Assembly (NCBI RefSeq): GCF_000972845.2
Contig: NC_040028.1
Span: 16,242,871 to 16,306,870, forward strand
Length of the DNA stretch: 64,000 nucleotides
Reading direction: 5' to 3'
Source: Larimichthys crocea
Lineage: Eukaryota; Chordata; Actinopteri; Sciaenidae
Numbering within the stretch: the first letter of the stretch is position 1; each line of letters starts with the position of its first letter. Shown here in pieces: positions 28,401 to 38,977 of the stretch. The position numbers were made by a program, and so were the translations under genes. The notes beneath the pieces were generated by a model. The model did not search any database. It was not told where the DNA came from and saw only the letters and a list, made by a program, of their open reading frames with translations.

Positions 28401-31400
28401 TTGTGTTTTTCCTCTTGGAAACAGAAGCATGTGCCTGACCTAGAGCTTGCCTCTGAGGACACTATTGTCATGAGTCAACTAAAAAAGCAGGAGGGGAATT
28501 ATCAGACTTTCTGTTATTGCTCTGCCATAAGTTGACAACTTGTTGATTCCAAAAGTGCAAAAAAGAAAAAAACACCTCCGCTGGCACAGCATATGCTGTC
28601 ATGGGTCTTTCCTTTCCTCAGAATCAGGATGCGAGGTCACAGCGCACACACACACACACATACAGTCCGCCGCATGTATCTGTGACAGTGATCGCTGCTG
28701 ATGCTTGAGCTAAATAATCAGATACTTTCCAGACATCCTAGTTCAGACGGAGGAGGAGGAATGCATGCTCAACACTTTAAGAGCACGAGGCGGCCGACAC
28801 CTCGGAGACACTTCACAGACACATGTGTAAAAATGATTATGAAGGATACCGTCCAACTCCAAAACTGTGTTTGTGTATCACTGAAGAACAAAAATCAATC
28901 AAGTTTTTATCAGGACGTCTTCGCTATAATCAAGAGATAAGACATTTGACAGCAGGTTTAGGTAAACTTTTAGTAGTTCAACAACTGTCAGCCGAGATTA
29001 ACGTCTTTTGTTTTTTTGTTTTTTTGAGTTACTCAAAAACAGTGACATAACATTTGGATTTGGTTTGCATCCAGCCTCTGTGGCCTTTTCCACAAGCCCA
29101 CCATGCTGGATACAAAACACTCCGACTAGAAGGATTGTGAGTTTCCATAAGGAAAAAAATCTTTCCCTTTTTTTTTTTTTTTTTTTTTTTTTGGGCTCCA
29201 AGAAGAACAGACACAGACGAGTCGGTAGTTTGCTGTATTTGATTAGTGGAATCTCCTGTCATGAGATAAATTTAGATGTTAAAAAAACAAATTCAACCAT
29301 ATCCATGAAAGACATGAATTGAATGGGTGGTTAATTTTCCACACTATATGAGAGCTTTGGAACTGTTTTTGTGTCTTAAACTTTGCTCATGTTTGACAGA
29401 TTTCTTATCTTTGCGGCTACAATTCACAGCAAGAAAAAAAAAGTATGATGCTTTCTATGCTGTTCAGTGTCATGCGTCTCTTGCTAAAAAAAATAAGCAA
29501 GAAAGATCATTTGTATCTTCAGGCCAATGCTTTCTCTTCAGATAATGAACCACATTGTTCTCCAGGGTGTTTAGTTATCAGGGAGGCTCTTGGCAACCAG
29601 ATACTTTTGGGTTGATAATTGTCACAGGACTAAACACCAAGAACCTAACTAGATATTTGTCGAAAAAAAACGACTTGCTGTCTTCCCCAGATTTGAGCTC
29701 AGTGGACTGGCGCCAAGTTATCCTCCCACATCCTTCACACACAGGCCAACGCACTGTTAAACCGTTCACCGCAAAGACAGGAGGAGAATCTCTCTGAAAA
29801 ACATGTGGCCCCTCTGCGAGGTGAAGGTCACTGTAAAAATCAAATCAGACATCAGTTATATAACCAATGAATGACATCTTCACATGGCAGCTCCACACAC
29901 ACACAATCGGCTCTGAGACATCCTGTTTATTTTGGGCTCGGACGGCTCCGTGAACACAGCAAATCCTTTTTTTTTTGTTTTTGTTTTTAAAGCCTTTCCA
30001 CATGAAACACAGCAAATCACAGCACAGCAGTATCATATCCGTTTTGTGTGACACAACAAAAGGCGACTTTTTACAGCAACTAACAAGTCTCTAAATTAAT
30101 CTCCTCATGCACACACAACAACAGGCTCTACTATGTCTCCTGAAAGGCCCGTGGTAGAATCTTTGAATATAAAATGGGTGCTTTAGCCAGTGGACAATGC
30201 ACAAAGGTCGATTGCCATGCAGAGTAATATCCTCTATGAGACAGTGAAAGAGGGTCTGTGGGGAATTAGTTCACAGGGTATCCGCTCTGAAACTTGCGAT
30301 TCAGTGAACTTCTCTCTCTACATTAAGAGCCACTGAAGTCGCACAAAGGAGCAGCTCCAAATTAGGAGGACAAAGACGCCTCTGTGAGGAGCTTCAGAGC
30401 GAATTAATGAGCATTGATACACATTCGCACACAGTGTTCTTCCCTGGCCTCAGCTGCACCACGGCAAACAACACGAGCCAATAAATGCTGCCCAGAGACC
30501 ATCGCAAAAAAACTCAAGCAACCCACTCAGAATGGTAGAATTGAAACTACTGCATCCCATTCTGTGTGTGTGTTACTGTCAATGATTATATATATATCCT
30601 GTGCAGGGTGAGAACAGTTGGGAATGTTTTCTATCTACTATCCCATCTGCTTTACAACTTATCGCTCTTTAAGCCTTAAAAGTTGGCAAAAAGTTACTGA
30701 ACATCCACGAGCATGAGTGCCTCACTCTTCCCATGCATCTCCCTGAGGTTAGGAGCACAGATGGCCGACACTTGGGATTGATTTAAAGATGGGAAAGTCT
30801 CAGCTCAGCCCCTGAGATAGCAATTACAAGCTCTGGAATAACACACAAACAGAATGAAGGCTTCAGCTGTGGAGCATCTGACTAATACAATATGTTGCCT
30901 GTTAAGTTTTGTTTTTTTTCCCCCAGTAACTTTCTGTCATTCTTTACCAGAAAAAAAATACTGTGCAAGTTTGGATAGGAAATACCAGCACCAACCCTTC
31001 ACCAGTACAATTAAAGACTGATAATGAAAGATGAGTTAAAAACAGAAAAAGTTTTGATCTAGTTGAAAGCAGGAGTTTTAAAAAGAGAGACAGCGAGTTG
31101 ATCTGGACTTAACACCTCACACAGAGAGTTGACTGCAGGAATCCTGATAGACTTAATCTCTCTAATCGCTTTCCACAAGTTGCTGCTCTTAATACCGACT
31201 CTCGTGAAACCGGGTCAGGTAAACAGCCTCAGCTTCTGCAGCACTAGTAGTGGTGCAAGTTGAAATGCAGTTTTAAAAAACAAATCGGCGCGCCCCGAAA
31301 GTTGGAGCGACAATAACAATAAAAAAAGTATGAAATCATGCTGTCATGACGATATTTATATCCGTCCTGCAGCCACACTGGAGCATGCATTGCAAAAAAT

Positions 31401-31428
31401 AAAAAATAAAAGAGATGAACTTACCCAT
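4223..31428 (-). CDS. gpm6b: Neuronal membrane glycoprotein M6-b, complete coding set (M6-type C-terminus)
   Basis: Seven coding exons on the minus strand, in transcript order: 31428-31425, 9210-9024, 8302-8146, 8036-7868, 7073-7000, 6888-6823 and 4372-4223. All have GT-AG sites and joined phases, giving 268 residues (human short isoform 265). The protein starts [13 protein letters not shown], a cysteine-rich palmitoylation-type N-terminus. Four hydrophobic helices follow: around residues 17-37; about 70-90 ([15 protein letters not shown]); about 118-142 ([18 protein letters not shown]); and from about 199 ([17 protein letters not shown]) into the last exon. The large extracellular loop carries the family cysteines ([21 protein letters not shown]) and possible N-glycosylation sites at NLT and NAT. 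The M6-type tail ends NSYT. Internal exon lengths of 187, 157, 169, 74 and 66 equal those of PLP1/DM20. Family role: a tetraspan membrane proteolipid of neurons and glia linked to neurite growth and membrane/cytoskeleton traffic. GPM6A is excluded by tail and loop sequence. Confidence 0.96.
4840..6267 (-). other. gpm6b: Probable 3' UTR of the PLP-type gpm6b transcript
   Basis: Downstream (minus strand) of the alternative stop at 6268 the DNA is AT-rich with no coding signal. A minus-strand AATAAA lies at 4852-4847 and could end a 1.4-kb 3' UTR. From the M6-type transcript's viewpoint the same DNA is intron 6. The extent is inferred, not observed. Confidence 0.4.
6268..6348 (-). CDS. gpm6b: gpm6b alternative terminal exon, PLP/DM20-type C-terminus
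   Basis: On the minus strand a good acceptor (ctcttccaccag) precedes 26 in-frame codons and [23 protein letters not shown] followed by DCCTKF. This closely resembles the PLP1 end ([18 protein letters not shown]). Joined to exon 6 it gives a 245-residue isoform in which the end of helix 4 and the tail are PLP-like. It lies upstream of the M6-type terminal exon, so use of either exon is a choice between splicing past it and polyadenylating after it. M6B isoforms with two different C-termini are known in mammals; transcripts from this fish are not seen here. Confidence 0.9.
   Translation of the reverse strand: MIYMMATTYNFAVLKFKSREDCCTKF
6823..6888 (-). CDS. gpm6b: gpm6b exon 6 (helix 4, shared by both isoforms)
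   Basis: 66 bases with acceptor gtcttttcacag and donor gtaagctt. It encodes [20 protein letters not shown] plus AL and ends in phase 0. It can therefore join in frame to either the PLP-type terminal exon at 6348 or the M6-type terminal exon at 4372. Confidence 0.94.
7000..7073 (-). CDS. gpm6b: gpm6b exon 5 (extracellular loop 2)
   Basis: 74 bases with acceptor ggctacag and donor gtgagagg. It encodes [20 protein letters not shown] and CNTSE, matching the mammalian M6B loop GIIPWNAFPGKICGS. The NAT triplet adds a potential N-glycosylation site where the mammalian protein has NAF. Confidence 0.94.
7868..8036 (-). CDS. gpm6b: gpm6b exon 4 (helix 3 and extracellular loop)
   Basis: 169 bases with acceptor cctcctcag and donor gtaagaga. 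It encodes [20 protein letters not shown], then YNMWSTC and a loop containing NLTN (possible glycosylation), ending CVDVRQY plus one base of the next glycine codon. Confidence 0.95.
8146..8302 (-). CDS. gpm6b: gpm6b exon 3 (helix 2, DM20-length)
   Basis: 157 bases with acceptor ttaaacag and donor gtatgc. It encodes [19 protein letters not shown], the second helix, and the cytoplasmic loop [14 protein letters not shown]. The length matches the DM20 form of PLP1 exon 3, so the extra 35-residue PLP segment is absent, as in all M6 genes. Confidence 0.95.
9024..9210 (-). CDS. gpm6b: gpm6b exon 2 (helix 1)
   Basis: 187 bases with acceptor ctttctacag and donor gtaagtgt. It encodes [20 protein letters not shown], the first transmembrane helix and FCGCGHVAL, then the first extracellular loop ending HAMLTD. 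The length is identical to PLP1 exon 2 and the sequence closely follows mammalian M6B. Confidence 0.95.
16403..16436 (+). repeat. CT dinucleotide microsatellite
   Basis: About 17 uninterrupted CT units within a wider pyrimidine-rich stretch (16340-16445) in gpm6b intron 1. It produces spurious Ser/Leu and Arg/Glu open frames on the two strands. Confidence 0.9.
20456..20708 (+). repeat. Fish interspersed repeat with tRNA-like 5' end (SINE-like)
   Basis: It starts GGGCAGCTGTGGCTCGG. A B-box-like GGTTCGATCCC lies at 20486-20496. The body includes CCTTGGGCAAGATACTGAAC, and the end includes GAGTGGTCGGAAGACTAG and GCGCTATATAAGTATAG. This wording is typical of a very abundant teleost repeat. The A box is degenerate and the copy is shortened internally, so it is an old insertion. 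The family name is not certain from sequence alone. Confidence 0.75.
20965..21125 (+). repeat. Partial copy of a fish non-autonomous DNA-transposon repeat
   Basis: It begins GTTGCTGCAACCAATAAATA and continues with TGATTATTTTCTCGATCAAT and CAAAATGCCAGACAA. This matches the start of a widespread teleost repeat whose ends read GCTGCAACGATTA. The right end is degenerate. Two further copies are at 51139-51443 and 53840-53945. Confidence 0.55.
23410..23437 (+). repeat. CA dinucleotide microsatellite
   Basis: An uninterrupted CA run of about 14 units in gpm6b intron 1. A similar shorter run lies at 16600-16621. Confidence 0.9.
31425..31428 (-). CDS. gpm6b: gpm6b exon 1: start codon only (ATGG), split glycine codon
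   Basis: On the minus strand the sequence reads ...CACAAAAATGG|GTAAGTTC. Exon 1 therefore contributes only Met plus the first base of the Gly codon before a strong donor. Exon 2, at 9210, supplies GT and then TGC TTT GAG, restoring M-G-C-F-E. PLP1 and DM20 genes have the same arrangement, which supports this start although the coding part is four bases. The intron that follows is about 22.2 kb. Confidence 0.85.
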
Positions 31429-31690
31429 TTTTGTGTGTTTTTTTGTTTCCAAAGCGTCCGAAGTGAAGCGATCAGCTGAAAGTTGAGCCCCGGCTACACT
31501 GATGTTGCGTCCTGGGATGCGCACTGGCCGCCTGGCTGCTCAAACACTCAACGCTGCGTCCCCTTTGGAGACAGCCTGCGTGACGTCACAACAGAGGGGA
31601 TTACTCCCTCCTCCCTCCTCCCTCCTCCCTCCTCCTCAAACTTCCTCACCCCTTCATTAGTCACTCAGCTCATCATGAGCCACTTCTTCT
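31429..31690 (-). promoter_or_regulatory. gpm6b: gpm6b promoter and 5' UTR with perfect CRE and polypurine tract
   Basis: Upstream of the ATGG exon lies a GC-richer segment. A full palindromic cAMP response element TGACGTCA is at 31581-31588, about 155 bases upstream of the start codon. Beyond it, CTCCCTCCTCCCTCCTCC-type repeats (about 31604-31635) put four GGG runs on the gpm6b coding strand. The transcription start is not determinable from sequence. Activity of the CRE is inferred from the exact consensus and its position. Confidence 0.55.
31604..31635 (+). repeat. CTCC polypyrimidine repeat, potential G-quadruplex on minus strand
   Basis: A short tandem of CTCCCTC units. The minus strand reads GGGAGGAGGGAGGAGGGAGG: four G triplets separated by AGGA, satisfying the usual quadruplex pattern. 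It sits directly upstream of the CRE in the gpm6b promoter. Confidence 0.75.
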
Positions 31691-32041
31691 ATCTTGAAGA
31701 ATTCCTGTAATCGTGCGCGCAAAGTCCCTTCAGCAAACACGAGGCATACAGAGTGATTTGCAAAATTATCAGAAAGTTGATCAAATGAACTGATTCCAAT
31801 CAAAGGTGCAACTCAAGCAGCTTTTCCTCGCTGCTATTGTTCGCCACAAAGTCAATGCAGGGGACAAAGTCAGCAGGCAGGTTTTTTTAGTTTTTTTTTA
31901 TCACAGGGCAGAGGTCACCATTCAAGTCCAACAAGGCATTTGTTTATCAAAAAATAGATAACTGACCAGTGAGCTCCTCAACTCCTTAAATACTCATCAA
32001 TCAAGATTCCACAGAGCCAGAACATGTCATATTGTTCTTGT

Positions 32042-32404
32042 TTTAAAGGTCCAGTCTGTAAGATTTGGGGGTATTCCTTTGCAGGAATTAAATACAATAC
32101 TCATTAGTATGTTTCATGTGTATGATAATCTGAATATATGAATCATTGTTTTTTTTGTTGTCTTAAAATTAGCCTGCAGCGAGAGCGGGTCCTCTTACAT
32201 GGAGTCTGCCATTTTTCTACAGTAGCTCAGAACAGACAAACTACAACTGATTTAGATATTGCCTTTTGCTTTTTGATGTGAATTTTGCAGCCAGAGTTTT
32301 TTCCCACAAGTTTGGAAGGAGATGGTGAGACATGGTATTCATTTAGTTGCAATCTGCAACTTCACCGCTAGGTGTCACTAAATCCTACACACTGGACCTT
32401 TAAA
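32042..32404. mobile_element. Non-autonomous DNA transposon with TTAA ends (MITE)
   Basis: The ends form a 25-base inverted repeat with two mismatches. Left begins TTTAAAGGTCCAGTCTGTAA; the reverse complement of the right end begins TTTAAAGGTCCAGTGTGTAG. The element is 363 bp and has no open frame. Each end carries TTAA, the target used by piggyBac-type elements, but here TTAA could equally be part of the inverted repeat. The terminal wording GGTCCAGTGTGTA...CACACTGGACC is common in perch-like fish genomes. Confidence 0.8.
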
Positions 32405-35400
32405 TAAGAATCTAGTGTAACATCAGTATATACAAACATAAACTCAGATGTCTATTTTGAATTCCTGGAGATACAGTTGCATTTATTTTGCTGTGCAACA
32501 GTTTTATATCATGTTTTTATTAGGCAGATGGTTAGAAGAGTTTTTAAGAATTCTGGATATACCTTCAGGACAGCGGTAATTGTTAAATGACCTTCTGGGT
32601 TTTTCAAAGATCAATGAGGATTTTATTTTTCAAGTCACAGATGCCTTTGCTTTGTGACTGCAATATAAATGAGAACCAAAAAAAAGGTCATAATAATTCC
32701 CTTGTCCTTTGAATGCTTGAAATGAGTCAAAAAGGACTTTTAGGGGACCCAAAGCAATCTAAACACTTGTAAATGTACATCGAACCCCTTTTTTTGGATA
32801 CCTACGTATGCATGGGTGCATAAGTTGTCTGGTTTTAAAAGATATCTCTCTCGTTTGACATTACTTCTGTGAACTGCGGAATAAATCGCAGTCTTTCACA
32901 GAGATGAGGCCTTCACAGAAACAATGCCAATCACCATCAATCCAGTGTGCTGGTATCCGGTATCCAAGGAGCTCTGAGCACCCCCTAATCCAATCCAGCC
33001 TATTCACTGGTGGCCAAGTGGCAAGTCTCAATGGGTTGTTTCATGGCCAAACAGGGCATCTGCCCAACATGGCAAACACAAAAGCCTCGGAAAGGCAAAT
33101 ATTGAACTGGTCAACTTCAACATTACAAAGAAAATATCATCCTCTTTTCCTAAATCTATATTTTATTGTGTACATTGATTTATTCTTTTTTTTGTTTTGT
33201 TTGAGATACCGTGTGTGTCAGCACGTCAGCTTTTCTTTTTCACATTTGTGTTTCTTCGCTCTGTAAATCTGCTTGTGTGCATGCCAACAACAACAATACA
33301 GATCTGCAATTCCTGCAAATACATTTCCCTAAACATAATATGACCTAAATCTGAGTGAGCCGTCAACTGTGATAAAGAAGTATATTCTAATCTGTATTTA
33401 TCAAAGCGTGTTTTATCATTCAGTTTCAGTACTGTAACCATCCTTAGGTGTCGTAAATCACATACAGCAAGCATGCATACTCAGGTTTGCCTTCTGACTT
33501 TCTCTCTCTCCGTGTACATGAGCTGCACGTCAGTGTGAATAGAGGATCTGCATGGGAACATTCCAGCACTGTGCTGGCTGTTACAGCAGGCACGGCAGCT
33601 GGCAGACAGCAGGCATGCAACTGTTATTAGGGTGGACTATGGCAAAACAAAACACATCAGACAAAGCCTTTTTATCTGACATTAGACAGCACATATGGCC
33701 GTGTCACTTATAGAGGAATACACCCGGGACATGGTAATTTGCTTAATTGGTGGATGATGTATTCTGCAGAGAGCCTTAAATGTTTATTAGTTTGTTCATT
33801 AGTTTTTAAAATAACCTTTTTTTTAATTATTAAGGCTGTGGTTGTAAGTTAAAAAGCTTTATCACCCAAATCCCTTTATTATTGCCATCTAGTATATTAG
33901 TAATTAAATAAAACACTGTAAATGTCCATTTTAATTTTATCCTAGATATATTTTGTGAGTAAAAATGGGCATTTAGCAGATTTTGCTGTCCAGCACTGAT
34001 TCAGACCCTGGACAAAGCTGTTTGGGGCTGTCAGCCTACTGATTTAATGAGCGTTTCATTGGTGCAAATGAATATCTTCAAGTCCCATCATGGGCAAAGT
34101 GTCGGATCTGTCTGTTTTTATTTCCTACTGCAGAGGTAAAAAATTAACTTATAGCTGAAGATTAAGCATTTCTCGAAGCAATTTCTTCTCTAATTCTAGT
34201 TCTAGTTATGTTTCTTATTAACAATAAGCACAGTGAAACAGGGATGATGGCAGGCAGTAGAGGCAAATTGAGGTAATCCTGCAGCGCCTAATTGCAAATA
34301 AAGAAAAGCTGTTGAAGCCGTACCAAACACAACAGCCACCATGGTTACAAACCACTGAGAAAATGGCAGACACTGTGAATGGGCTCAAAATGAGGGGCAG
34401 CTCGAAGCGAAGTTGGCATCAGATCGAATGCTACATGACGTGGTTGGACAACTCTGTCCTGCAAAGTGTACCTCAATGGAACAGCTCATAATGTGGCATA
34501 GCAGAACTCGAATGACACTACTGAAGGATTATGCTTATATTAGTGATGAAATAAGTTTAGGAATAATACAAAAATAAGTATTTTTTGCCGAAGATGTGGA
34601 ATCCAGTATTGCGTGTGCGCTACAGATAATTTAATTGATTGCTTCAGTTTTTCCAAATACCTTCTTTTAGGGTAAACAGATGTTGAGAAATGTTGCAGCA
34701 AACATCCAGCCACTGCACACGTTTGGTGAATGCAGACAACCTCCCTCAGCTCAAATGTTTTGTGGCTTTATCTGTGGGCGCTCATTACACATATGGACAC
34801 ATGGGACCGTTTTCCCAGAAAAGCCACAATTCAGCAAACACAGATATAGTTTTCTTGTATATGCAGTATATCTTTCTTGTGTGTGTGCGTGTTTATTCTT
34901 TGTCTCAGAGACGTTGTGTCATTTTATTGCTTGTCTTTATGACATGTCTCCAACGTTGCTTTTTAAGATAAGTTGAAGGATTAAGTTGCCAAATCATAAA
35001 ACCTTAAAAACCTTGAACAAATGAATAAAATTGTTTATGTGAATATACGCAAATTGGGAAAATTAGGGAGAATGTGAATAACTACAATTGTATTTATGTG
35101 CAAAATCAAATCCCTTTGAAAACAGAGAATATTTCTGACCTTGTAGTGAAGTGAACAACAAGTGAGGTTTACTGTGGAATTAACATCTGGTTTAGTATTT
35201 GAGAAGAAGTGGAAAATAATGGTTCATTGCCATCTCAGGGAAAAATATTGTTTACCACAAAAGGCCATCAAAAGAGCGTCGCCTATTCAACTTGCCTATA
35301 AAACTAAATCCTGTATACAAGTTGAAAACATATGCCACTCAGGGACAAAATGTTTTTCATCCAGTGTTGTTCTGCACTGGCTTGACAGGTATTTCTTGCT

Positions 35401-37251
35401 CTGTCCATTTTTATTGGATCACACGATTGACCTCTGATTTATCGAGATCTCAAATGGGTTTGACCAAAAAACTGTCGTTCCTTTGGAAGGGTGTCACCCT
35501 TTGCTGGAGGTTCTGCAAACTCAATGCATCACAAGCGCTTATGAGTCATAACAAACTGTGGTGAAGTCGTGGTGACTGAGTCCAGCAGGTCAAGGGGAGT
35601 GATGAACATGTAAGCAGAGCTGAGCTCATGTAATTTATCGCCCCAGAGGCCCCAGGCATAAGGCAGTCAAAAAAAAACAGCCCCACACACAGCTGGAGGC
35701 TGGGCAGGAAGTTACATCCAGGCTAGTTATCTTCTCAAGCTGATGTGAAGACCCTATTAGTTCCCTGTTGGTTGAATATGAATTGAGAAGGGTCCGGTGC
35801 GGTGTTACATGTGCTGCCCGTGATTTCTGGTGGTGGTGTTAAGAGTGAAAAGAGTTGGGAGTGGCCAGATTTGGACTACTCAAACAGACTTGATTCTGGG
35901 AATGGAAAAACAAAGAGCAACTATGCACGCCCTCGTGACTCTGCCTCCGGAGATAATTGGGTCACTGCCGCTCTGTTACTCTCTATATATATAGTAGTTC
36001 ATCATGAAGAAAGCTGTGTGTGGAATGCCCAGATTTGATTCCTGCACATGTGGAAACTGGAGGAAACTGACGCTCACACTCTCTAAGGCAAATATTACCC
36101 CAATACTGATGTAAAGTCCTGCTGAATTCCTCCACCACTCCCATCACTTGTTGGCTGTCTGGCAGCAGAGGTCATGGGCAGCAACCACATTACAGAAAAT
36201 AATTCACCTGAGCAAATCAAAGTGTGTTTCAGGCTTTATGATTCATGTTGTTTGAACCCGTTTCCCTGATAAATGTGAGAACATTTAGTTGGAAAAGAAC
36301 CCTTTAAATTTATTGTTACTGTAACTTAACTGATGACAGCTTAGACAAGAGAACACTAGTCAATGCTATGCTGCCATCTAGTGGATTATTTCAGGGTGGC
36401 ACTGAGGTGCAACACACAAAAACACACAGCAAAATATGTGCAGATTTCAATTCAGATTCTTGAGTCTGCTCACAAAAGTTTCCCCTGTCGATAGAGCTGA
36501 AGAGGTAAAAAATAAATCCAACTGTGACTGAGTAAACAGTGTGAAGAAAGAGAAGAATATGCAGCAGTTAATCATGCATGTGTGAGATGACACTTTGAAA
36601 TGATGTTTGAATCCCATTTTTCAGCTTCTGGATCTTGCTATCGTGCATGCTGACTCACTTTCACACACTTACCGGGACACTTGTACCACTTTGACACGAT
36701 GCTGTGAAAAAAAGACCTTTGAGAAAAATGTACAGAGGAGTTTTTGTCATAGTTTCATATTCGACAAAATGAGGCCCCATCAGACAGTAAGTTATTCTTG
36801 AACCCATCCAGGAACATCAACAGTTTATTTTCCAAAACAGTCTCCAGGATTTCGAGGAAGGAATTCGGCCCGATGATGGAAAGTTTACAAACACCCACAC
36901 ACACACACACTAGACCAGAGAGAGTTCATGGACCTGATATGTGATGACATCAGTGAATTGTTTAACATTTTAAAGCTGTTTTCATCCAAGATGGTTTGAC
37001 TAAGAAGATTTACAGCATTACAGAAAATCTCTGCTCTTATGTAACCGACAGGCGAGGTGTGGAGGAGAAACTTGTTTGTCTTTTTTTACTTCCTTCAGTC
37101 AAGACTTTTCTTTTCATTTTGTCTTTCACTTTGCTTTTATGAGATTGTTTGAAGACTTTTAAGAAGACAACACAAGTTGCCCAACGCAGCGTCCCAATTT
37201 TTTTGCCTGTAATGTTACTTTTCTTGTAGACATGACATAGTAGGTAAACAC

Positions 37252-37356
37252 AGGTGTTACCAATGATACTCATTAAGGGAGCTTTCCATTCGGGTCAAAC
37301 AGAGTCAGGGTGCAGCTGTGGGCTACGTTGGCTAATTAGTATCATTGGTAACACCT
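37252..37356. repeat. Fold-back inverted repeat with perfect 19-base arms
   Basis: The left arm AGGTGTTACCAATGATACT (37252-37270) is the exact reverse complement of the right arm (37338-37356), around a 67-base spacer. Weaker similarity extends outward on both sides (GACATA...GTAGG). This is the shape of a small fold-back or MITE element, or a stem-loop if transcribed. No coding potential. Confidence 0.8.
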
Positions 37357-37460
37357 GCGCTGACCCTACTAACTTATGTCAAAGTGGCTGCAGTGGAAAA
37401 AAAGTGTATTAATAATGAATTTACAGTACAGTTATCAGGCACTATATGTTCATACTGTGG

Positions 37461-37886
37461 CAGGGGCGCCGTATAGGGGGGAAAAGTTAGGGCCCATGAC
37501 TGACAGGGGCCCCTAAAAATAGATAAACACCAATATAAAATGATTAAACCATCATCATTGAGTATATATATTTCAAATATAATAATTGAAATTGATTATC
37601 TCTTTGTTTTTACTGGTTTTGGGCAGTAAAAGTTAAATAAAAATGGCCTTTAGCACATTTTTTAGGTGGCTTACTGCATACTGTATGCAGACTTACATGC
37701 ATGTACAAATCACCAGCAGTAAATATTGTGCTAGTACTAGTACTGAACTATAAGATGTAAAACAGTTGCAAGCCTTTGATTGGAGTTATGTAAAGCTTTT
37801 GATGGGATAGATCCTAGAGCTGCACAGAGTGGGCCCAATTTGATTTTTTCTGTCATGGGGGCCCAAAATTCCTGGCGGCGCCCCTG
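37461..37886. mobile_element. hAT-type non-autonomous DNA transposon with 8-bp target duplication
   Basis: The element is 426 bp. It starts CAGGGGCGCCG and ends CGGCGCCCCTG, a perfect 11-base terminal inverted repeat beginning CAGGG as in many hAT elements. It is flanked by identical 8-bp direct repeats TACTGTGG (37453-37460 and 37887-37894), the target-site duplication length typical of hAT. No transposase frame remains. Subterminal GGGGGGCCC-like motifs (AGGGCCC, GGGGCCC) occur at both ends. Confidence 0.88.
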
Positions 37887-38661
37887 TACTGTGGTCCTAC
37901 TTTTTAGTTTTAGTTCAGTTTTTATTCTGTTTTGTCAATGACCTCTTTGTGTGTCCTCATGTTGTTTGTTTTGTGAGTCGTGCGACTTGGCTGCCGTAAC
38001 GTTTCAGTTCCCCTCTGGGAGTAATTAAGTACTCTATCTGTCTCTCTGTGGCTGTGTTCTCTGATTTGATTACGTGTTTTATCCACTGCCGCTGTGCTTT
38101 GTATATCAAGGCCGCCGTATTATGTGGGTGACATTTGTTATCTCTCACTTACAGTGAATTCATTTCCATGACAATGCAAGCACGCCGGAGGAGAAGTGTT
38201 AATAAGAGTGAAACCTGTGGAAGGATGTAAAGCAGAGCGACGAAATGTGTTATTCTCAAATGAATCAGAAAGCTAATGTTTCTTCAGTCATCTTTGTTCA
38301 GCCCAGACATTCACAGGACGGTCTCACTCAACAGTCAGCTTGGATCAGCCTTGATAGAAGGAGACGGCTGCATGCACAAATGGCTCATACAGCCTTTTAC
38401 GACGTTTGTCAGCAGACATTTTCAATTAACAACTGGCATTAATGCAACTTTTTTTCTTCCGATCACAAATGTTGAAAGTCAAATTTCTCCAGAGGACTCC
38501 TGTTATGTTACTTGACAGATTAAGAAAGTGGTGCGCTCGAGTTTACCTGAGGGAAATTATCAACTCATTGGATGACAGGCGACTTATGTTGTCTGAATGG
38601 TATCACCTCCAAGCAGCTGCTCTCCTGTTGACTCTCCTGAGTCTGAAATGAAAGCATGTAG

Positions 38662-38663
<2 letters not shown>

Positions 38664-38698
<35 letters not shown>
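38664..38698 (+). repeat. TG dinucleotide microsatellite
   Basis: About 17 TG/GT units, immediately followed by a CpG-containing segment (GACGTGCGCCGCG). Intergenic. Confidence 0.9.
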
Positions 38699-38976
38699 GA
38701 CGTGCGCCGCGTTTTTTTGCGTTCGCGTGTGCTGCGGCTCGTGTGTTTCCTTCCTGTATATGTTTGATTTCTTCCCATTTGTTTCCGAATATTAAGCAAC
38801 AAAGAAATATTTGACCGTTACAGTAAATGCACCTGAGTTCACGCATTTATACTGAGTAATCAGTCTGAGTAATGCATTACTCTCGCGTAGGATTATGTAA
38901 CGTATTATCAATAATGTTTTCTTTCATATTAAAAAACTGTTAAACCGCTGGAAATTGGTCACCCTTCCCGTCAACT

Positions 38977-38977
<1 letters not shown>

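Larger units (their letters stand above)
9211..31424 (-). other. gpm6b: gpm6b intron 1 (22.2 kb)
   Basis: This intron holds no recognisable exon on either strand. It contains CT and CA microsatellites (16403-16436, 16600-16621, 23410-23437), a SINE-like repeat (20456-20708), a partial DNA-transposon repeat (20965-21125), a T run (29168-29192) and several homeobox/POU-rich stretches that look like regulatory DNA. I searched by eye for the longer mammalian M6B N-terminal exon (MEIGRYHWMYPGSKN) and did not find it. The 174-codon plus-strand frame at 25231-25755 has no recognisable domain. Confidence 0.7.
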
